Assembly: GCA_963739795.1 (NCBI GenBank)
Contig: CAVUBL010000016.1
Location: forward strand, 268,765-332,764
Source: CAVUBL01 sp963739795
Lineage (GTDB): Bacteria; Acidobacteriota; Thermoanaerobaculia; Multivoradales; DATKCC01
DNA: 64,000 bases
Direction of reading: 5' to 3'
Under the pieces are notes generated by a model. The model saw only the letters and a program-made list of their open reading frames with translations, was not told the DNA's origin and did no database searches. This document shows positions 47,492 to 55,347 of the stretch, piece by piece. Within the stretch, counting starts at the first letter, position 1; each line of letters starts with the position of its first letter. Position numbers and translations under genes: made by a program.

Positions 47492-49273
47492 TCACAACGG
47501 CCAGATCACCGGGATCAAGAAGCTCGCCAACAGCCACAGGATGACCGTCAGCGGCAACCCCACCTTCACGTAGTCCACGAACCGGTACCCGCCGGGCCCC
47601 AGCACCATGGTGTTCGTCTGGTAGCCCATGGGCGTGGCGAAGCTCATGGACGCGGCGAAGGCCACGCCCATCAGGAGCGGCTTGGCATCCACCCCCAGGC
47701 GTGCCGCCACTGACACCGCGATCGGTACCATCAGCACAGCGGCCGAGTTGTTGGTGATGAACGAGGTCAGGACCGAGGTCACCAAGATGACCAGCGAGAG
47801 AACCACTCCCGGCCCGAAGGGCGCCCCGGCGGCGACGATCCTTTCCGCCAGGATCCGGGCCAGCCCGGTGGACTCCATGGCGGTGCCCAGGGGGAGGATC
47901 GCCACCAGCAGGAAGATCACCGTCCAGTCCACCGAGCGGTAGACCTGCTGGATGCGCAGGGTGCGGGTGACCAGCAGCAGGACCACGCCCAGGATCGCCG
48001 CCTTGAGCAGCGGCATGATCCCGGTGGCCGCCAGCACCACCACCAGCGGGATGGTCAGGGCGCCGACCCACCAGTGGCGGGTCAGGCGCAAGCGCATGTC
48101 GAGCTCCTGGAGCGGGATGAAGTCCTCCTGCTGGCCCTGGAGGGCCTCGACCCGCTGACGGGGGCCGAAGACGAGGAGCGTGTCCCAGGGCTTGAGCTTC
48201 ACCCACGCCAGCTTCTCCCGGATCACCTCGCCGGTGCGGTTCAGGGCGAGGACGAAGCAGCCGTAGCGCTTGCGGAAGTCGATCTCGTTGAGCGACTCGC
48301 CGATCAGCCGCGAGGTGGGCGCGAGCTGGACCTCGGCCAGGATGTTGTTGGCGTCGGCCAGGTCCGAGTCGTCGAGCTTGGTGTCCGAGAGCAGGAGCAG
48401 ATCGCGCTGCTCCTTGAAGGCGACGATGTCCTCCATGGACCCGCGGACGATCAGCGTGTCGCCGACCTCGAGGGGGGTGTGGCGGATGTCGGTGGCGATG
48501 CGCTGCTTGCCCCGGATGATCTCGAGGACGTTGATCCGGAACTGGTCGCTGATCTGCTCCTGGAGGACCGTCCGGCCGCGGAGCTGGGAGCCGTGGGGCA
48601 CCTTGAACTCGGTGAGGTAGGCGCCCATCTGGTACTTGCGGGTCAGGCTGTGGGGGGTGGGGCGCTCGGGCAGGAAGCGCGTCACGACGAAGTGGTTGTA
48701 GAGCATCCCCACGACGAAGAGGATGCCGCCCAGGCGCAGGAACTCGAAGAGGTGGAAGGCCGGCTGCCCGTGGCTCACCGCCAGGGCGCTGACCAGCAGG
48801 TTGGTCGAGGTCCCGATGAGGGTGCAGGTGCCGCCGAAGATGGCGGCGTAGGAGAGGGGCAGGAGGATCTTCGACGGGCTGATCCGGTAGTGCTCGGCGA
48901 GGTGGCGGGCGACGGGGATGAAGATCGACACGGCGGCGGTGTTGTTGATGAAGGCCGAGATGAACCCGGTCAGGCCGAGCAGCAGGGTCGAGGCCTTCCA
49001 GCTCGAGCGCCCGGCGGCCCGGGCGATCCGGTAGCCGATGCGCCGCACCAGGCCGCTCTGCACCAGGCCCTCGCTCAGGATGAACATCATCAGCACGGTC
49101 ACCACGGCGGGGTTCGAGAAGCCCGCGATCGCCTGCGCGGGGTTCACCAGGTTCGTCACCAGCAGCAGCCCGAGCGACACCAACGCGGTGGCGTCGAGGG
49201 GCAGCCATTCGAGGATGAACGACGCGAGGGTGAACGCGAGGATGCCCAGGAGCAGGGCGATCTGAAGAGTCAT
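47492..49273 (-). CDS. SLC13/DASS-type transporter with two TrkA-C domains
   Basis: 593-residue membrane transporter from ATG 49273. N-terminal spans contain the SNT-like motif GFISAFINNTAAVSIFIPVA and FGGTCTLIGTSTNLLVS; the C-terminal half repeats them as LTSFITNNSAAVLMVPIAVS and FATPMGYQTNTMVLGPGGY, the inverted-repeat fold of DASS transporters. Between the halves lie two RCK_C/TrkA-C ligand-binding domains (about 200-275 and 290-370; TLIVRGSMEDIVAFKEQ, TLLVFGPRQRVEALQGQ). Such proteins carry sulfate, dicarboxylates or other anions with sodium, and the RCK_C domains may gate transport. The substrate is not predictable. The upstream in-frame extension was discarded because the first span starts at MTLQIALLLG. 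Confidence 0.88.
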   Translation of the reverse strand: MTLQIALLLGILAFTLASFILEWLPLDATALVSLGLLLVTNLVNPAQAIAGFSNPAVVTVLMMFILSEGLVQSGLVRRIGYRIARAAGRSSWKASTLLLGLTGFISAFINNTAAVSIFIPVARHLAEHYRISPSKILLPLSYAAIFGGTCTLIGTSTNLLVSALAVSHGQPAFHLFEFLRLGGILFVVGMLYNHFVVTRFLPERPTPHSLTRKYQMGAYLTEFKVPHGSQLRGRTVLQEQISDQFRINVLEIIRGKQRIATDIRHTPLEVGDTLIVRGSMEDIVAFKEQRDLLLLSDTKLDDSDLADANNILAEVQLAPTSRLIGESLNEIDFRKRYGCFVLALNRTGEVIREKLAWVKLKPWDTLLVFGPRQRVEALQGQQEDFIPLQELDMRLRLTRHWWVGALTIPLVVVLAATGIMPLLKAAILGVVLLLVTRTLRIQQVYRSVDWTVIFLLVAILPLGTAMESTGLARILAERIVAAGAPFGPGVVLSLVILVTSVLTSFITNNSAAVLMVPIAVSVAARLGVDAKPLLMGVAFAASMSFATPMGYQTNTMVLGPGGYRFVDYVKVGLPLTVILWLLASFLIPVIWPL

Positions 49274-49336
49274 CGGGCCCCGGAGTCTAGCAGGGAGGGG
49301 TGCGCGACCCTCGCGGTGTCCGGCGTCCGGCGCGGT

Positions 49337-49342
49337 TACAAT
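49337..49342 (+). promoter_or_regulatory. -10 element of the PTPS-family gene
   Basis: TACAAT, 8 bases before GTG 49351, which suggests a leaderless message. No good -35 is present at 17 bases. Confidence 0.4.
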
Positions 49343-49350
49343 CCCGGGTC

Positions 49351-49716
49351 GTGCCATACCTTCTGCGAGTCCAAGAGCGCTTCGAGGCCGCCCACCACCT
49401 GACCTCGTACCGGGGCCGGCCCGAGCCCGTCCACGGCCACTCCTGGAGGGTCGAGGCGCTCCTCGAGGCCGACGCCCTCGACGACGAGGGGATCGGCTTC
49501 GACTTCGTCGAGGTCCGCCGGGCGCTGTCGGAGCTCGCCGCCCGCTTCGACCACGGCGACGTCAACGCGGTCCCCCCCTTCGACCGGACGAGCCCCACCA
49601 CGGAGCGCCTGGCCGCCTGGTTCTACGACGAGCTCGCCCGGCGCCTGCCGGCGGCCCACCTGCGCGAGGTGACGGTGTGGGAGGGCCCGGCCTGTTCGGC
49701 CACCTACCGCCCATGA
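49351..49716 (+). CDS. 6-pyruvoyl-tetrahydropterin synthase family protein (QueD-like, Glu variant)
   Basis: 121 residues from GTG 49351, a normal length for the family. Zinc ligands are FEAAHHL (His) and HGHSWRVEALLEA (two His). Catalytic triad partners are likely in ARFDHGDVNAV (Asp-His) and TVWEGPACSATY (Glu). In QueD the proton-donor Cys lies four residues before HGH (CxxxHGH); here the sequence is GRPEPVHGH, with no Cys and a Glu three residues before. Glu there is the mark of PTPS-III-type enzymes, which make a folate precursor in place of FolB. So the role may be folate rather than queuosine synthesis. No queC/E/F neighbour is visible. Confidence 0.82.
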   Translation: MPYLLRVQERFEAAHHLTSYRGRPEPVHGHSWRVEALLEADALDDEGIGFDFVEVRRALSELAARFDHGDVNAVPPFDRTSPTTERLAAWFYDELARRLPAAHLREVTVWEGPACSATYRP

Positions 49717-49799
49717 GCCCTCCGGGGGTTGGTAGCATGGGGAGGACCATCGGATCACCGAGACCGGCCGCTGCCGGCCGACGGAAGGAAGTGATCGAA

Positions 49800-50729
49800 A
49801 TGCGCACCTCGCCTGCTCGCCCCTTCGCCGCCCCGTCGCTCCTCGCGACGGCGGCCCTCGCCGCCCTCCTCGCCGTGGCGCCTCTCGCGTGCGGTGGTGG
49901 CGAGGGGGCGCCGGTCGCGCAGCTCTCGCTGGAGCCCGGGGACGTCGACCTGCCGTACGGCTCGTTCACCGACCTCGACCTGTCCTGGACCCCGAGCGCC
50001 CAGCTCGACGGCGTCTCCGGCCATCTCCGCCTGTTCGCCCACCTCCTCGATCCGAAAGGGCGCCTCACCCGGACCTTCGACCAGGACCTGGCCGACGACT
50101 GGGAGGTGGGTCAGGCCCACCACTCGTCGCTCCGGCTCTACCAGTCGCTGCTGGCGCCGCCGCTCGCGGCCGGCGAGTACACCTTGACCGTGGGCCTCTA
50201 CGACGAGAGCGGCGGGCGCTGGCCCCTCGACACCGAGGGCACGCGCCGCGGCCGCGACGAGTACGCGATGGTCAAGGTCCACGTGCCGAGCCAGAGCGCC
50301 GGGTTGCCGGCGTTCGAGTTCTCGCCCACCTGGAGCCCGATCGCCGCCGGGTCCGACCGCCAGGTGGTGGCCTTCCGCTGGCTCCACGGCGACGGGTCGA
50401 TCCACCTCTCGGAGATTTCCGGCCCCGGCACGCTCTGGGCGCGGATCCAGATCCCGGCCGTCGAAACCGCCGGCATGCGGCGTGAGATCGAGGACTCCAA
50501 AGGCGGCGAGGAGGCCCGCGTGGGCCTGTCGGCGGGATGCAGCGGGTTCGAGGCCGGGGTCTCGGGCGCCGGCTCGCACAACGTGGACATCCCGGTCGCC
50601 ACGGACTCCGGCGAGTGCACGGTGACCTACGATCCGAACTTCGTGATGGTCGCTTCGGACCCCGAGGTCGTCACGGACGGGAAACGGTCCGTGCTCCTCG
50701 AGGCGCTGGCCTGGAAGAAAGGCTCCTGA
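49800..50729 (+). CDS. predicted lipoprotein, unknown function
   Basis: 309 residues from ATG 49800 (GGAAGGAAG 9-17 bases upstream). Lipoprotein signal ALAALLAVAPLAC, with Cys about 31. The mature protein has two beta-rich parts: VDLPYGSFTDLDLSWTPSAQLDG...HLRLFAHLLDPKGRLTRTFDQDL...AGEYTLTVGLYDESGGRW, which reads like an immunoglobulin-like fold, and a second part with a likely disulfide (SAGCSGFEAG...DSGECTVTYDPN). I recognise no family. It follows the PTPS gene by 83 bp and precedes a small inverted-repeat element. Confidence 0.7.
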   Translation: MRTSPARPFAAPSLLATAALAALLAVAPLACGGGEGAPVAQLSLEPGDVDLPYGSFTDLDLSWTPSAQLDGVSGHLRLFAHLLDPKGRLTRTFDQDLADDWEVGQAHHSSLRLYQSLLAPPLAAGEYTLTVGLYDESGGRWPLDTEGTRRGRDEYAMVKVHVPSQSAGLPAFEFSPTWSPIAAGSDRQVVAFRWLHGDGSIHLSEISGPGTLWARIQIPAVETAGMRREIEDSKGGEEARVGLSAGCSGFEAGVSGAGSHNVDIPVATDSGECTVTYDPNFVMVASDPEVVTDGKRSVLLEALAWKKGS

Positions 50730-50732
50730 GCA

Positions 50733-50888
50733 CCTCGGTACAGAGATCCGCTCGCATTCGGCCGCTGCTGCATCCGCCCCAGCGGCGTTGTGCTCCCTGC
50801 GACAGACCTGCTGGTATGCCTCGGTCGCCCGCCTTGCTGGGGCGGCGCCCCCACGCCCTCGGTGCTTGACCGTATCTCTGCACCGAGG
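50733..50888. repeat. 156-bp nested inverted-repeat element
   Basis: Outer arms of 18 bases (50733-50750 and 50871-50888; CCTCGGT.CAGAGAT.CG) pair with two mismatches. Inner arms CCGCCCCAGC (50774-50783) and GCTGGGGCGG (50836-50845) pair perfectly. It fills the gap between two converging genes and has no open frame. It is a second MITE-like or REP-like piece, unrelated in sequence to the one at 8555. Confidence 0.6.
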
Positions 50889-50910
50889 CCCTCAGGAGCC
50901 ACTCCGTCGC

Positions 50911-51444
50911 CTACCTGGGTGTCTTCTTGAGGGGTACGGTCACCGAGGCGTCGATCGGCAGGCCGGGGACCGGATCGCCGAGCTTCCAGACCTCCACGCC
51001 CTTCTCCTCGCTGCGGGTCGTCCAGCGCGCTTCGCGGAGCGTCACCTTGACCGGCAGCTTGCCGTCGGTGGGCGCCGGGCGGCCGGTCTCGCTGGTCCAG
51101 AAGTTGTAGAGCGCGAGCTCCACCGTCTTGCCCGCGGGCACCGGCTTCATGAACACCTCGTTGCGGTAGACCGGAAGCTCGTGGCCCGCCACCTCCACCG
51201 TGAAGGCGAAGGCGGACGCGATCTTCTCGCCGTGGTTGGCGATCTTGACCCGGAGCCGGCAGAGGGTCTCCGTGCCCGGGTTGGACGGCTCCACGGTCAG
51301 CCCTTCGAGGGCGAGGGACGACTTGGCCGCCTTCTCCGGGGTCTTAGCGGCGGGAGGGGCGTCCTGGGCGCCGGCCGATCCTGCGAGGGCGGGGATGGCG
51401 GCGAAGGTGAGGATCGCGACGAGGGCTGCGGCGGTTCGATTCAT
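50911..51444 (-). CDS. secreted protein of unknown function
   Basis: 177 residues from ATG 51444 (AGGAAGGA about 8 bases upstream). Signal peptide AAALVAILTFAAIPALAGSAGA. The mature part is a single beta-sandwich: LEGLTVEPSNPGTETLCRLRVKIANHGEKIASAFAFTVEVAGHELPVYRNEVFMKPVPAGKTVELALYNFW, which reads like a CARDB-type immunoglobulin-like domain. One Cys only. It is divergent from the O-methyltransferase gene with 71 bp between starts. Probably periplasmic; no partner is evident. Confidence 0.72.
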   Translation of the reverse strand: MNRTAAALVAILTFAAIPALAGSAGAQDAPPAAKTPEKAAKSSLALEGLTVEPSNPGTETLCRLRVKIANHGEKIASAFAFTVEVAGHELPVYRNEVFMKPVPAGKTVELALYNFWTSETGRPAPTDGKLPVKVTLREARWTTRSEEKGVEVWKLGDPVPGLPIDASVTVPLKKTPR

Positions 51445-51515
51445 CGGTGGGTTCCTTCCTGGGGTCGCCATTCTACCCGGGCGCCGGCTCCCGTGGCTGG
51501 CGTATCATCCGGCCG

Positions 51516-52202
51516 ATGAAGCACGGCATCGGAGCCATTCTCCTTCCCGGCCAAGAGCGCTACCTCGAGCGCCTCCAGCCCCCCCGCGACCCTCTCCTCC
51601 AGGAGATGGAGGCCTACGCCGAACGCCACGACGTGCCCATCTCCGATCCGGAGGTCGGCCGTCTCCTCGAGCTGTTCGCCCGGGCCAGTCGCGCCCGGCG
51701 CATCCTGGAGCTCGGAACCGCCATCGGCTACGGCGCGCTGCTCCTGGCGCGCGGCGCTCCCGAGGCGCGGGTGCTCACGATCGACCGGGACCCGGAGATG
51801 CACGAGCGCGCCCGCGAGTACCTGGCCCGCGGAGGGGTGCTCGACCGGGTGGAGCTGGTGGCGGGAGAGTGCTTGGACGTCCTCGACCGCCTGGAAGGTC
51901 CGTTCGAGCTGGCCTACGTCGACGCCGAGAAGGTCCAGTACCGGCGCTACCTGGACCGCATCCTGCCCCGTCTCGCCGTCGGCGGCCTGGTGCTCTTCGA
52001 CAACCTCCTGTGGGGGGGCCGGGTGGCCGAGCCGCCGGAAGAGGAGGAAGAGGACGACGAGGTGGCCGACGCGCTCCGGGCCTTCAACGGCTACCTGATG
52101 ATCCACCCCCAGCTCCGCTCCCAGGTGCTGCCCATCGGCGACGGCCTGGGCATCGCCACCAAGCTCCGCCCATTGGTGCAGGAGCTGGGAGGGCCGTTCT
52201 GA
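51516..52202 (+). CDS. O-methyltransferase (class I, family 3)
   Basis: 228-residue SAM-dependent methyltransferase. The N-terminal QERYLERLQPPRDPLLQEMEAYAERHDVPISDPEVGRLLELF is typical of catechol/caffeoyl-CoA-type bacterial enzymes. The SAM site is RRILELGTAIGYGALLLARG, with VLTIDRDPEMHERAREYLARGG and the metal Asp in LAYVDAEKVQYRRYLD and LVLFDNLLWGG. An acidic loop (PPEEEEEDDE) sits where the substrate lid would be. TATCAT 8-13 bp before ATG 51516 could be a -10. The substrate is unknown. Confidence 0.87.
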   Translation: MKHGIGAILLPGQERYLERLQPPRDPLLQEMEAYAERHDVPISDPEVGRLLELFARASRARRILELGTAIGYGALLLARGAPEARVLTIDRDPEMHERAREYLARGGVLDRVELVAGECLDVLDRLEGPFELAYVDAEKVQYRRYLDRILPRLAVGGLVLFDNLLWGGRVAEPPEEEEEDDEVADALRAFNGYLMIHPQLRSQVLPIGDGLGIATKLRPLVQELGGPF

Positions 52203-52209
52203 CTGGATC

Positions 52210-52262
52210 ACCCCCGCAACCCCTCAATCCCCTTCCCTCCCTCGAGGGGGGAAGGGGACGCC
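52210..52262. repeat. GC-rich hairpin repeat, copy D
   Basis: CACCCCCGCAACCCCTCAATCC...GAGGGGGGAAGGGGACGCC, same orientation as copies A and B, just after the O-methyltransferase stop. CCCCTTCCCTCC and GGGGGGAAGGGG can pair around CTCGA. Likely a dispersed REP-like element acting as a transcript-end hairpin. Confidence 0.7.
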
Positions 52263-52349
52263 GCCGCCCGCTTGGACTGCTCTGTCGCGGGCTCCGTGTG
52301 AGGCTCGAGTGGAATAAGCGCAGTTACTGGCACGGTTTACGGGGCAAAG

Positions 52350-53315
52350 ATGCCCGCGCCCTCGGAAGAGACGACCCAGACGCCCCCGGTGGAGGTTCCG
52401 GAGACCGAGCCGGCCGCGGAGCGCGCTCCGGCGGAGGCTTCGGCCGCCGGTACCCGCCTGTCCGAGGCGGCGTCCTGGCTCGCGGCGCTGTTGGGGAGCG
52501 TCGGCGGGATCGGAGCCCTGGGCTACCTTCGAGGCCGCTACCAGCACAACAGCCTCTTCCTGCCCGACGAGGCGCCGCGCGGCGGCGTCCTGGACGCGAG
52601 CGCGGATGGGGCGGATGGGGTGGCGGCCGAGGACGTGTGGTTTGAGTCTGGCCCTCTCGGGCGCGGCGTGCGCCTCCACGGCTGGTGGATGGAGCACCCG
52701 AAGGCCGCCGGTACGGTGCTCTACTGCCACGGCTCCAGCGGCACCATCGCCCACCGGATCGGCGTCTACCGCCAGCTCCGCGAGGTGCGAGTCAACGTGC
52801 TCGCCTTCGACTATCGCGGCTATGGGCGCAGCGAAGGCGTGCCCAGCGAGCGCGGGCTGCTGACCGACGTGCGGGCGGCCTACGACCACCTGGTGGGGCC
52901 CCTCGGCCGGTCGCCGGAGGAGATCCTCCTGTTCGGCCACTCCCTCGGCGGGGCGGTGGCCATCGACGCCGCGCTGGACCGGCAGGCGGCGGGCCTCGTA
53001 GTCCAGTCCTCGTTCACCGACCTCAAGGACATGGCTCGCGCCCGCTACCCCAAGCTGCCCCTCCACCTGATCACGCGCAACGGCTTCCGCTCGATCGAGA
53101 AGGTCGCCCGGCTGACCCTGCCCAAGCTCTTCATCCAGGCCACCGACGACCCCACGGTACCCGCGTCGGTGAGCCGCCGCCTCTACGAGGCCGCCGCCCC
53201 GCCCAAGGACCTCTTCGAGGTGGAGAGCGACGGCCACAACGACGTGCATCTGCAAGGCGGCCGAAGATACGTCCGCCGCCTCCGGAAATTCCGAGATTTT
53301 TGTCTGTCGACGTAG
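52350..53315 (+). CDS. alpha/beta hydrolase, membrane-anchored
   Basis: 321-residue serine hydrolase. An acidic N-terminus precedes one hydrophobic span (AASWLAALLGSVGGIGALGYL, about 40-60). The fold markers are VLYCHGSSGTIAHRIG (oxyanion region), VLAFDYRGYGRSEG, LLFGHSLGGAVAIDAAL with nucleophile Ser, an acid in FIQATDDPTVPA and His in SDGHNDVHL. The order matches BEM46/ABHD13-like hydrolases that have an N-terminal membrane anchor. The substrate is unknown. It is downstream of repeat copy D, so probably has its own promoter. Confidence 0.87.
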   Translation: MPAPSEETTQTPPVEVPETEPAAERAPAEASAAGTRLSEAASWLAALLGSVGGIGALGYLRGRYQHNSLFLPDEAPRGGVLDASADGADGVAAEDVWFESGPLGRGVRLHGWWMEHPKAAGTVLYCHGSSGTIAHRIGVYRQLREVRVNVLAFDYRGYGRSEGVPSERGLLTDVRAAYDHLVGPLGRSPEEILLFGHSLGGAVAIDAALDRQAAGLVVQSSFTDLKDMARARYPKLPLHLITRNGFRSIEKVARLTLPKLFIQATDDPTVPASVSRRLYEAAAPPKDLFEVESDGHNDVHLQGGRRYVRRLRKFRDFCLST

Positions 53316-53372
53316 CGAGGCCATGAGGCCGGTCTGACCGGTCTCGGCACGGCGGCCGCCGCGGCGAAGCCT

Positions 53373-53987
53373 CTAATACTTGATGCTGCAGCCGTAGGGC
53401 TTGGTGGTGGCTGGGTCTACTGGCCTGCCCGCGGCGTGGGCGGCGAGGGCCTCGGCCACGTAGTCGGTGCGCTGGGCCGGGTCCTTGCGTCCGAAGGGAT
53501 CGTCGTCGATGGCGCCGTCGTAGATCAGCGTTCCCGTCTCGTCGATGACGAACATGTGCGGCGTCGCCTTGGCGCCGTAGGCGTGGGCCACGTCGCCGGT
53601 CGGGTCCACGAGCACCGGGTAGTCGATCCCTTCCTTCCGGTCGTAGGCCTTGTGCTCGTCCGGCGTCAGGTGGTCCCGGTGGTTCGGGTTGGTGCTGTTG
53701 ACGGCGAGCCAGACCACGTTCGGATGCTGGTCGTGGAGGTGGATCATCGTCTTCTGCTCGGCGTGGCGCCGGGAGTACGGGCAGTTCGGGTTGATCCACT
53801 CGAGCACCACGACTTTGCCCCGGGAGTCGGCGAGGCTGTGCCCGTGGCCATCGAGGTCCTTGAGGGTGAAGGCCGGCGCCTTCTCGCCCACGACGGCGTC
53901 CGCCGCGGCGCTGCACGCGATGCCGACGGCGAGCGCGCAGGCGACGAGGGCGATCGTGGCGAGGCGGGGGAAGATCGAGCGAGTCAT
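53373..53987 (-). CDS. exported thioredoxin-fold redoxin, single active-site Cys
   Basis: 204 residues from ATG 53987. Signal peptide IALVACALAVGIACSAAADA. The AhpC/TSA-type fold is clear: VVGEKAPAFTLKDLDGHGHSLADSRGKVVVLEWINPNCPYSRRH, then VVWLAVNSTNPNHRDHLTPDEH and the cis-Pro loop YGAKATPHMFVIDETG. The active site is C-P-Y-S, so it lacks the second Cys of thioredoxins; a late Cys (YGCSIKY) might be the resolving residue. It is the last gene of an apparent three-gene operon after the DsbD-N-like protein, which suits a periplasmic thiol or peroxide role. Confidence 0.85.
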   Translation of the reverse strand: MTRSIFPRLATIALVACALAVGIACSAAADAVVGEKAPAFTLKDLDGHGHSLADSRGKVVVLEWINPNCPYSRRHAEQKTMIHLHDQHPNVVWLAVNSTNPNHRDHLTPDEHKAYDRKEGIDYPVLVDPTGDVAHAYGAKATPHMFVIDETGTLIYDGAIDDDPFGRKDPAQRTDYVAEALAAHAAGRPVDPATTKPYGCSIKY

Positions 53988-53995
53988 GGGCGGGA

Positions 53996-55342
53996 TTATC
54001 CCACGGCGGCGAGCCAGACGGCGGCGACGGCGGCGGCGGCGAGCAGCGCCCCGGTGAGCCAGCGGCCGGCCGGGCGCCGGGACCTCCCGAAGAGCCAACC
54101 GCAGAGCGCCAGGACGAGGAGGGCGAGCTCCACGAAGGCCAGGTGGACGGGGTCGATCCGGCCGGCCAGCCGGTAGAGCACCCCGACCGCGAGGCCCGCG
54201 GCGAGAAAGCCCAGGACCGGGCGCCAGGAGTCCGGCCCGTCCGGTTCGCCGAGGAGACCCCACAGCCAGAGCGCCACGAGCAGAGCCAGTACCGCCGCCG
54301 CGGCCAGCAGGGCGGGCGGTTTCGCCAGCCGACTTCCGGCCGCGGTCTCGCGCGGCTCGGCGGCCGAGCTCTCCTCACTGCTCACGACCGGAACGTCGCC
54401 CTGCGCCTCGAGGCTGAACACCTTCTCGGTCTTCGCCGCCTGGCGGGGAGCGTCCGCCGGCCGCGGCGCCGTAAGCCCGGTCACCGTCCAGTCGAAGTGC
54501 GAGGTCGCCGGCGGGCGGGCGAGCTTGCGCTTGAGGCCGAGGGGCACGCGGAAGGCGAGGCCCCCGGCGTGGGGCTCGAGGTGCGGCCGGTCCGGATCGA
54601 AGAGGTCGTGGACGGCGAGGAACAGGTCGGTGGGCTCGGAGCCCGCCGCCCGGGCGCCGTCGACGCTCACCCACAGCACGGGGTGCTCCGGGTCGGCCAT
54701 CTCCAGGCGGGCGCGGGTCGAGACGCCGGGCACCGGACCTCTCCCTCCGGCGGAGCCGATGGGGCTGGCGGGATCGACGGCGATGGGCAGGCGGGCCCGC
54801 CAGCGCTCGAGGAGGGGCGCCGTCTCCGGGTCCGGTCGCGCCGTGTCGCCCACCGGCTGCTCGAAGCTCAGATCGTAGCCGTGGGGCACGCAGTCGATCT
54901 TGCACACCAGGTAGTCCACCCGCGCAGCCACGGTGAGGGAGGCGCTGCCCCCCTCGGACCGAGCCCTGATCCGCGCGCGAACCGGGTAGACCACCTCCTC
55001 GCCGTAGCCGAAGGCGACCAGCCCCCCGGGGAGCTCGTAGCGCTCGGGCGCCGGCCAGAGAAGCTCGGCGCCGGAGAGCTCGGGCGTGGCCGAAAAGTCG
55101 AGGGCCGGGGGCAGCCCGGCGTCGCCACTGTTCTTCCAGTAGACGTGCCAGCCGGGCGAGAGGGTGAAGTGAAGCCCCAGCCAGATCTCACCGCTCCGCG
55201 GCGCCACGCGGTAGGGCGTGATCAGCCGCACCCGCGACTCGGGGTTGACGGACCAGGCGGAGGCGGCGGCGTGGGCCGCGGGTGGAAGGAAGAGTGTAGT
55301 CGAGAGCAGGGCGACGAGGGCCGGGCAAGTCCACCGAGACAT
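53996..55342 (-). CDS. DsbD N-terminal-domain-like membrane protein without CcdA domain
   Basis: 448 residues from ATG 55342. Signal peptide LVALLSTTLFLPPAAHA. The N-terminal 150 residues match DsbD-alpha/ScsB-like domains: IWLGLHFTLSPGWHVYWKNSGDAGLPP and the Cys pair VDYLVCKIDCVPHGYDL. A second beta-rich region follows (to about 330). The C-terminus has about four membrane spans (LAAAAVLALLVALWLWGLL, VLGFLAAGLAVGVLYRLAG, LAFVELALLVLALCGWLFG, WLTGALLAAAAVAAVWLAAVG) with no cysteines placed as in CcdA. So it has the substrate-facing domain but not the electron-carrying core. Its start is 5 bp from the M61 peptidase stop, and the redoxin follows by 8 bp. Confidence 0.78.
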   Translation of the reverse strand: MSRWTCPALVALLSTTLFLPPAAHAAASAWSVNPESRVRLITPYRVAPRSGEIWLGLHFTLSPGWHVYWKNSGDAGLPPALDFSATPELSGAELLWPAPERYELPGGLVAFGYGEEVVYPVRARIRARSEGGSASLTVAARVDYLVCKIDCVPHGYDLSFEQPVGDTARPDPETAPLLERWRARLPIAVDPASPIGSAGGRGPVPGVSTRARLEMADPEHPVLWVSVDGARAAGSEPTDLFLAVHDLFDPDRPHLEPHAGGLAFRVPLGLKRKLARPPATSHFDWTVTGLTAPRPADAPRQAAKTEKVFSLEAQGDVPVVSSEESSAAEPRETAAGSRLAKPPALLAAAAVLALLVALWLWGLLGEPDGPDSWRPVLGFLAAGLAVGVLYRLAGRIDPVHLAFVELALLVLALCGWLFGRSRRPAGRWLTGALLAAAAVAAVWLAAVG

Positions 55343-55347
55343 CGGGA

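Noticed and set aside
51200..52645. 481-residue plus-strand frame
   Set aside because: Shadow running through the secreted protein, the O-methyltransferase and repeat copy D in the wrong frame.
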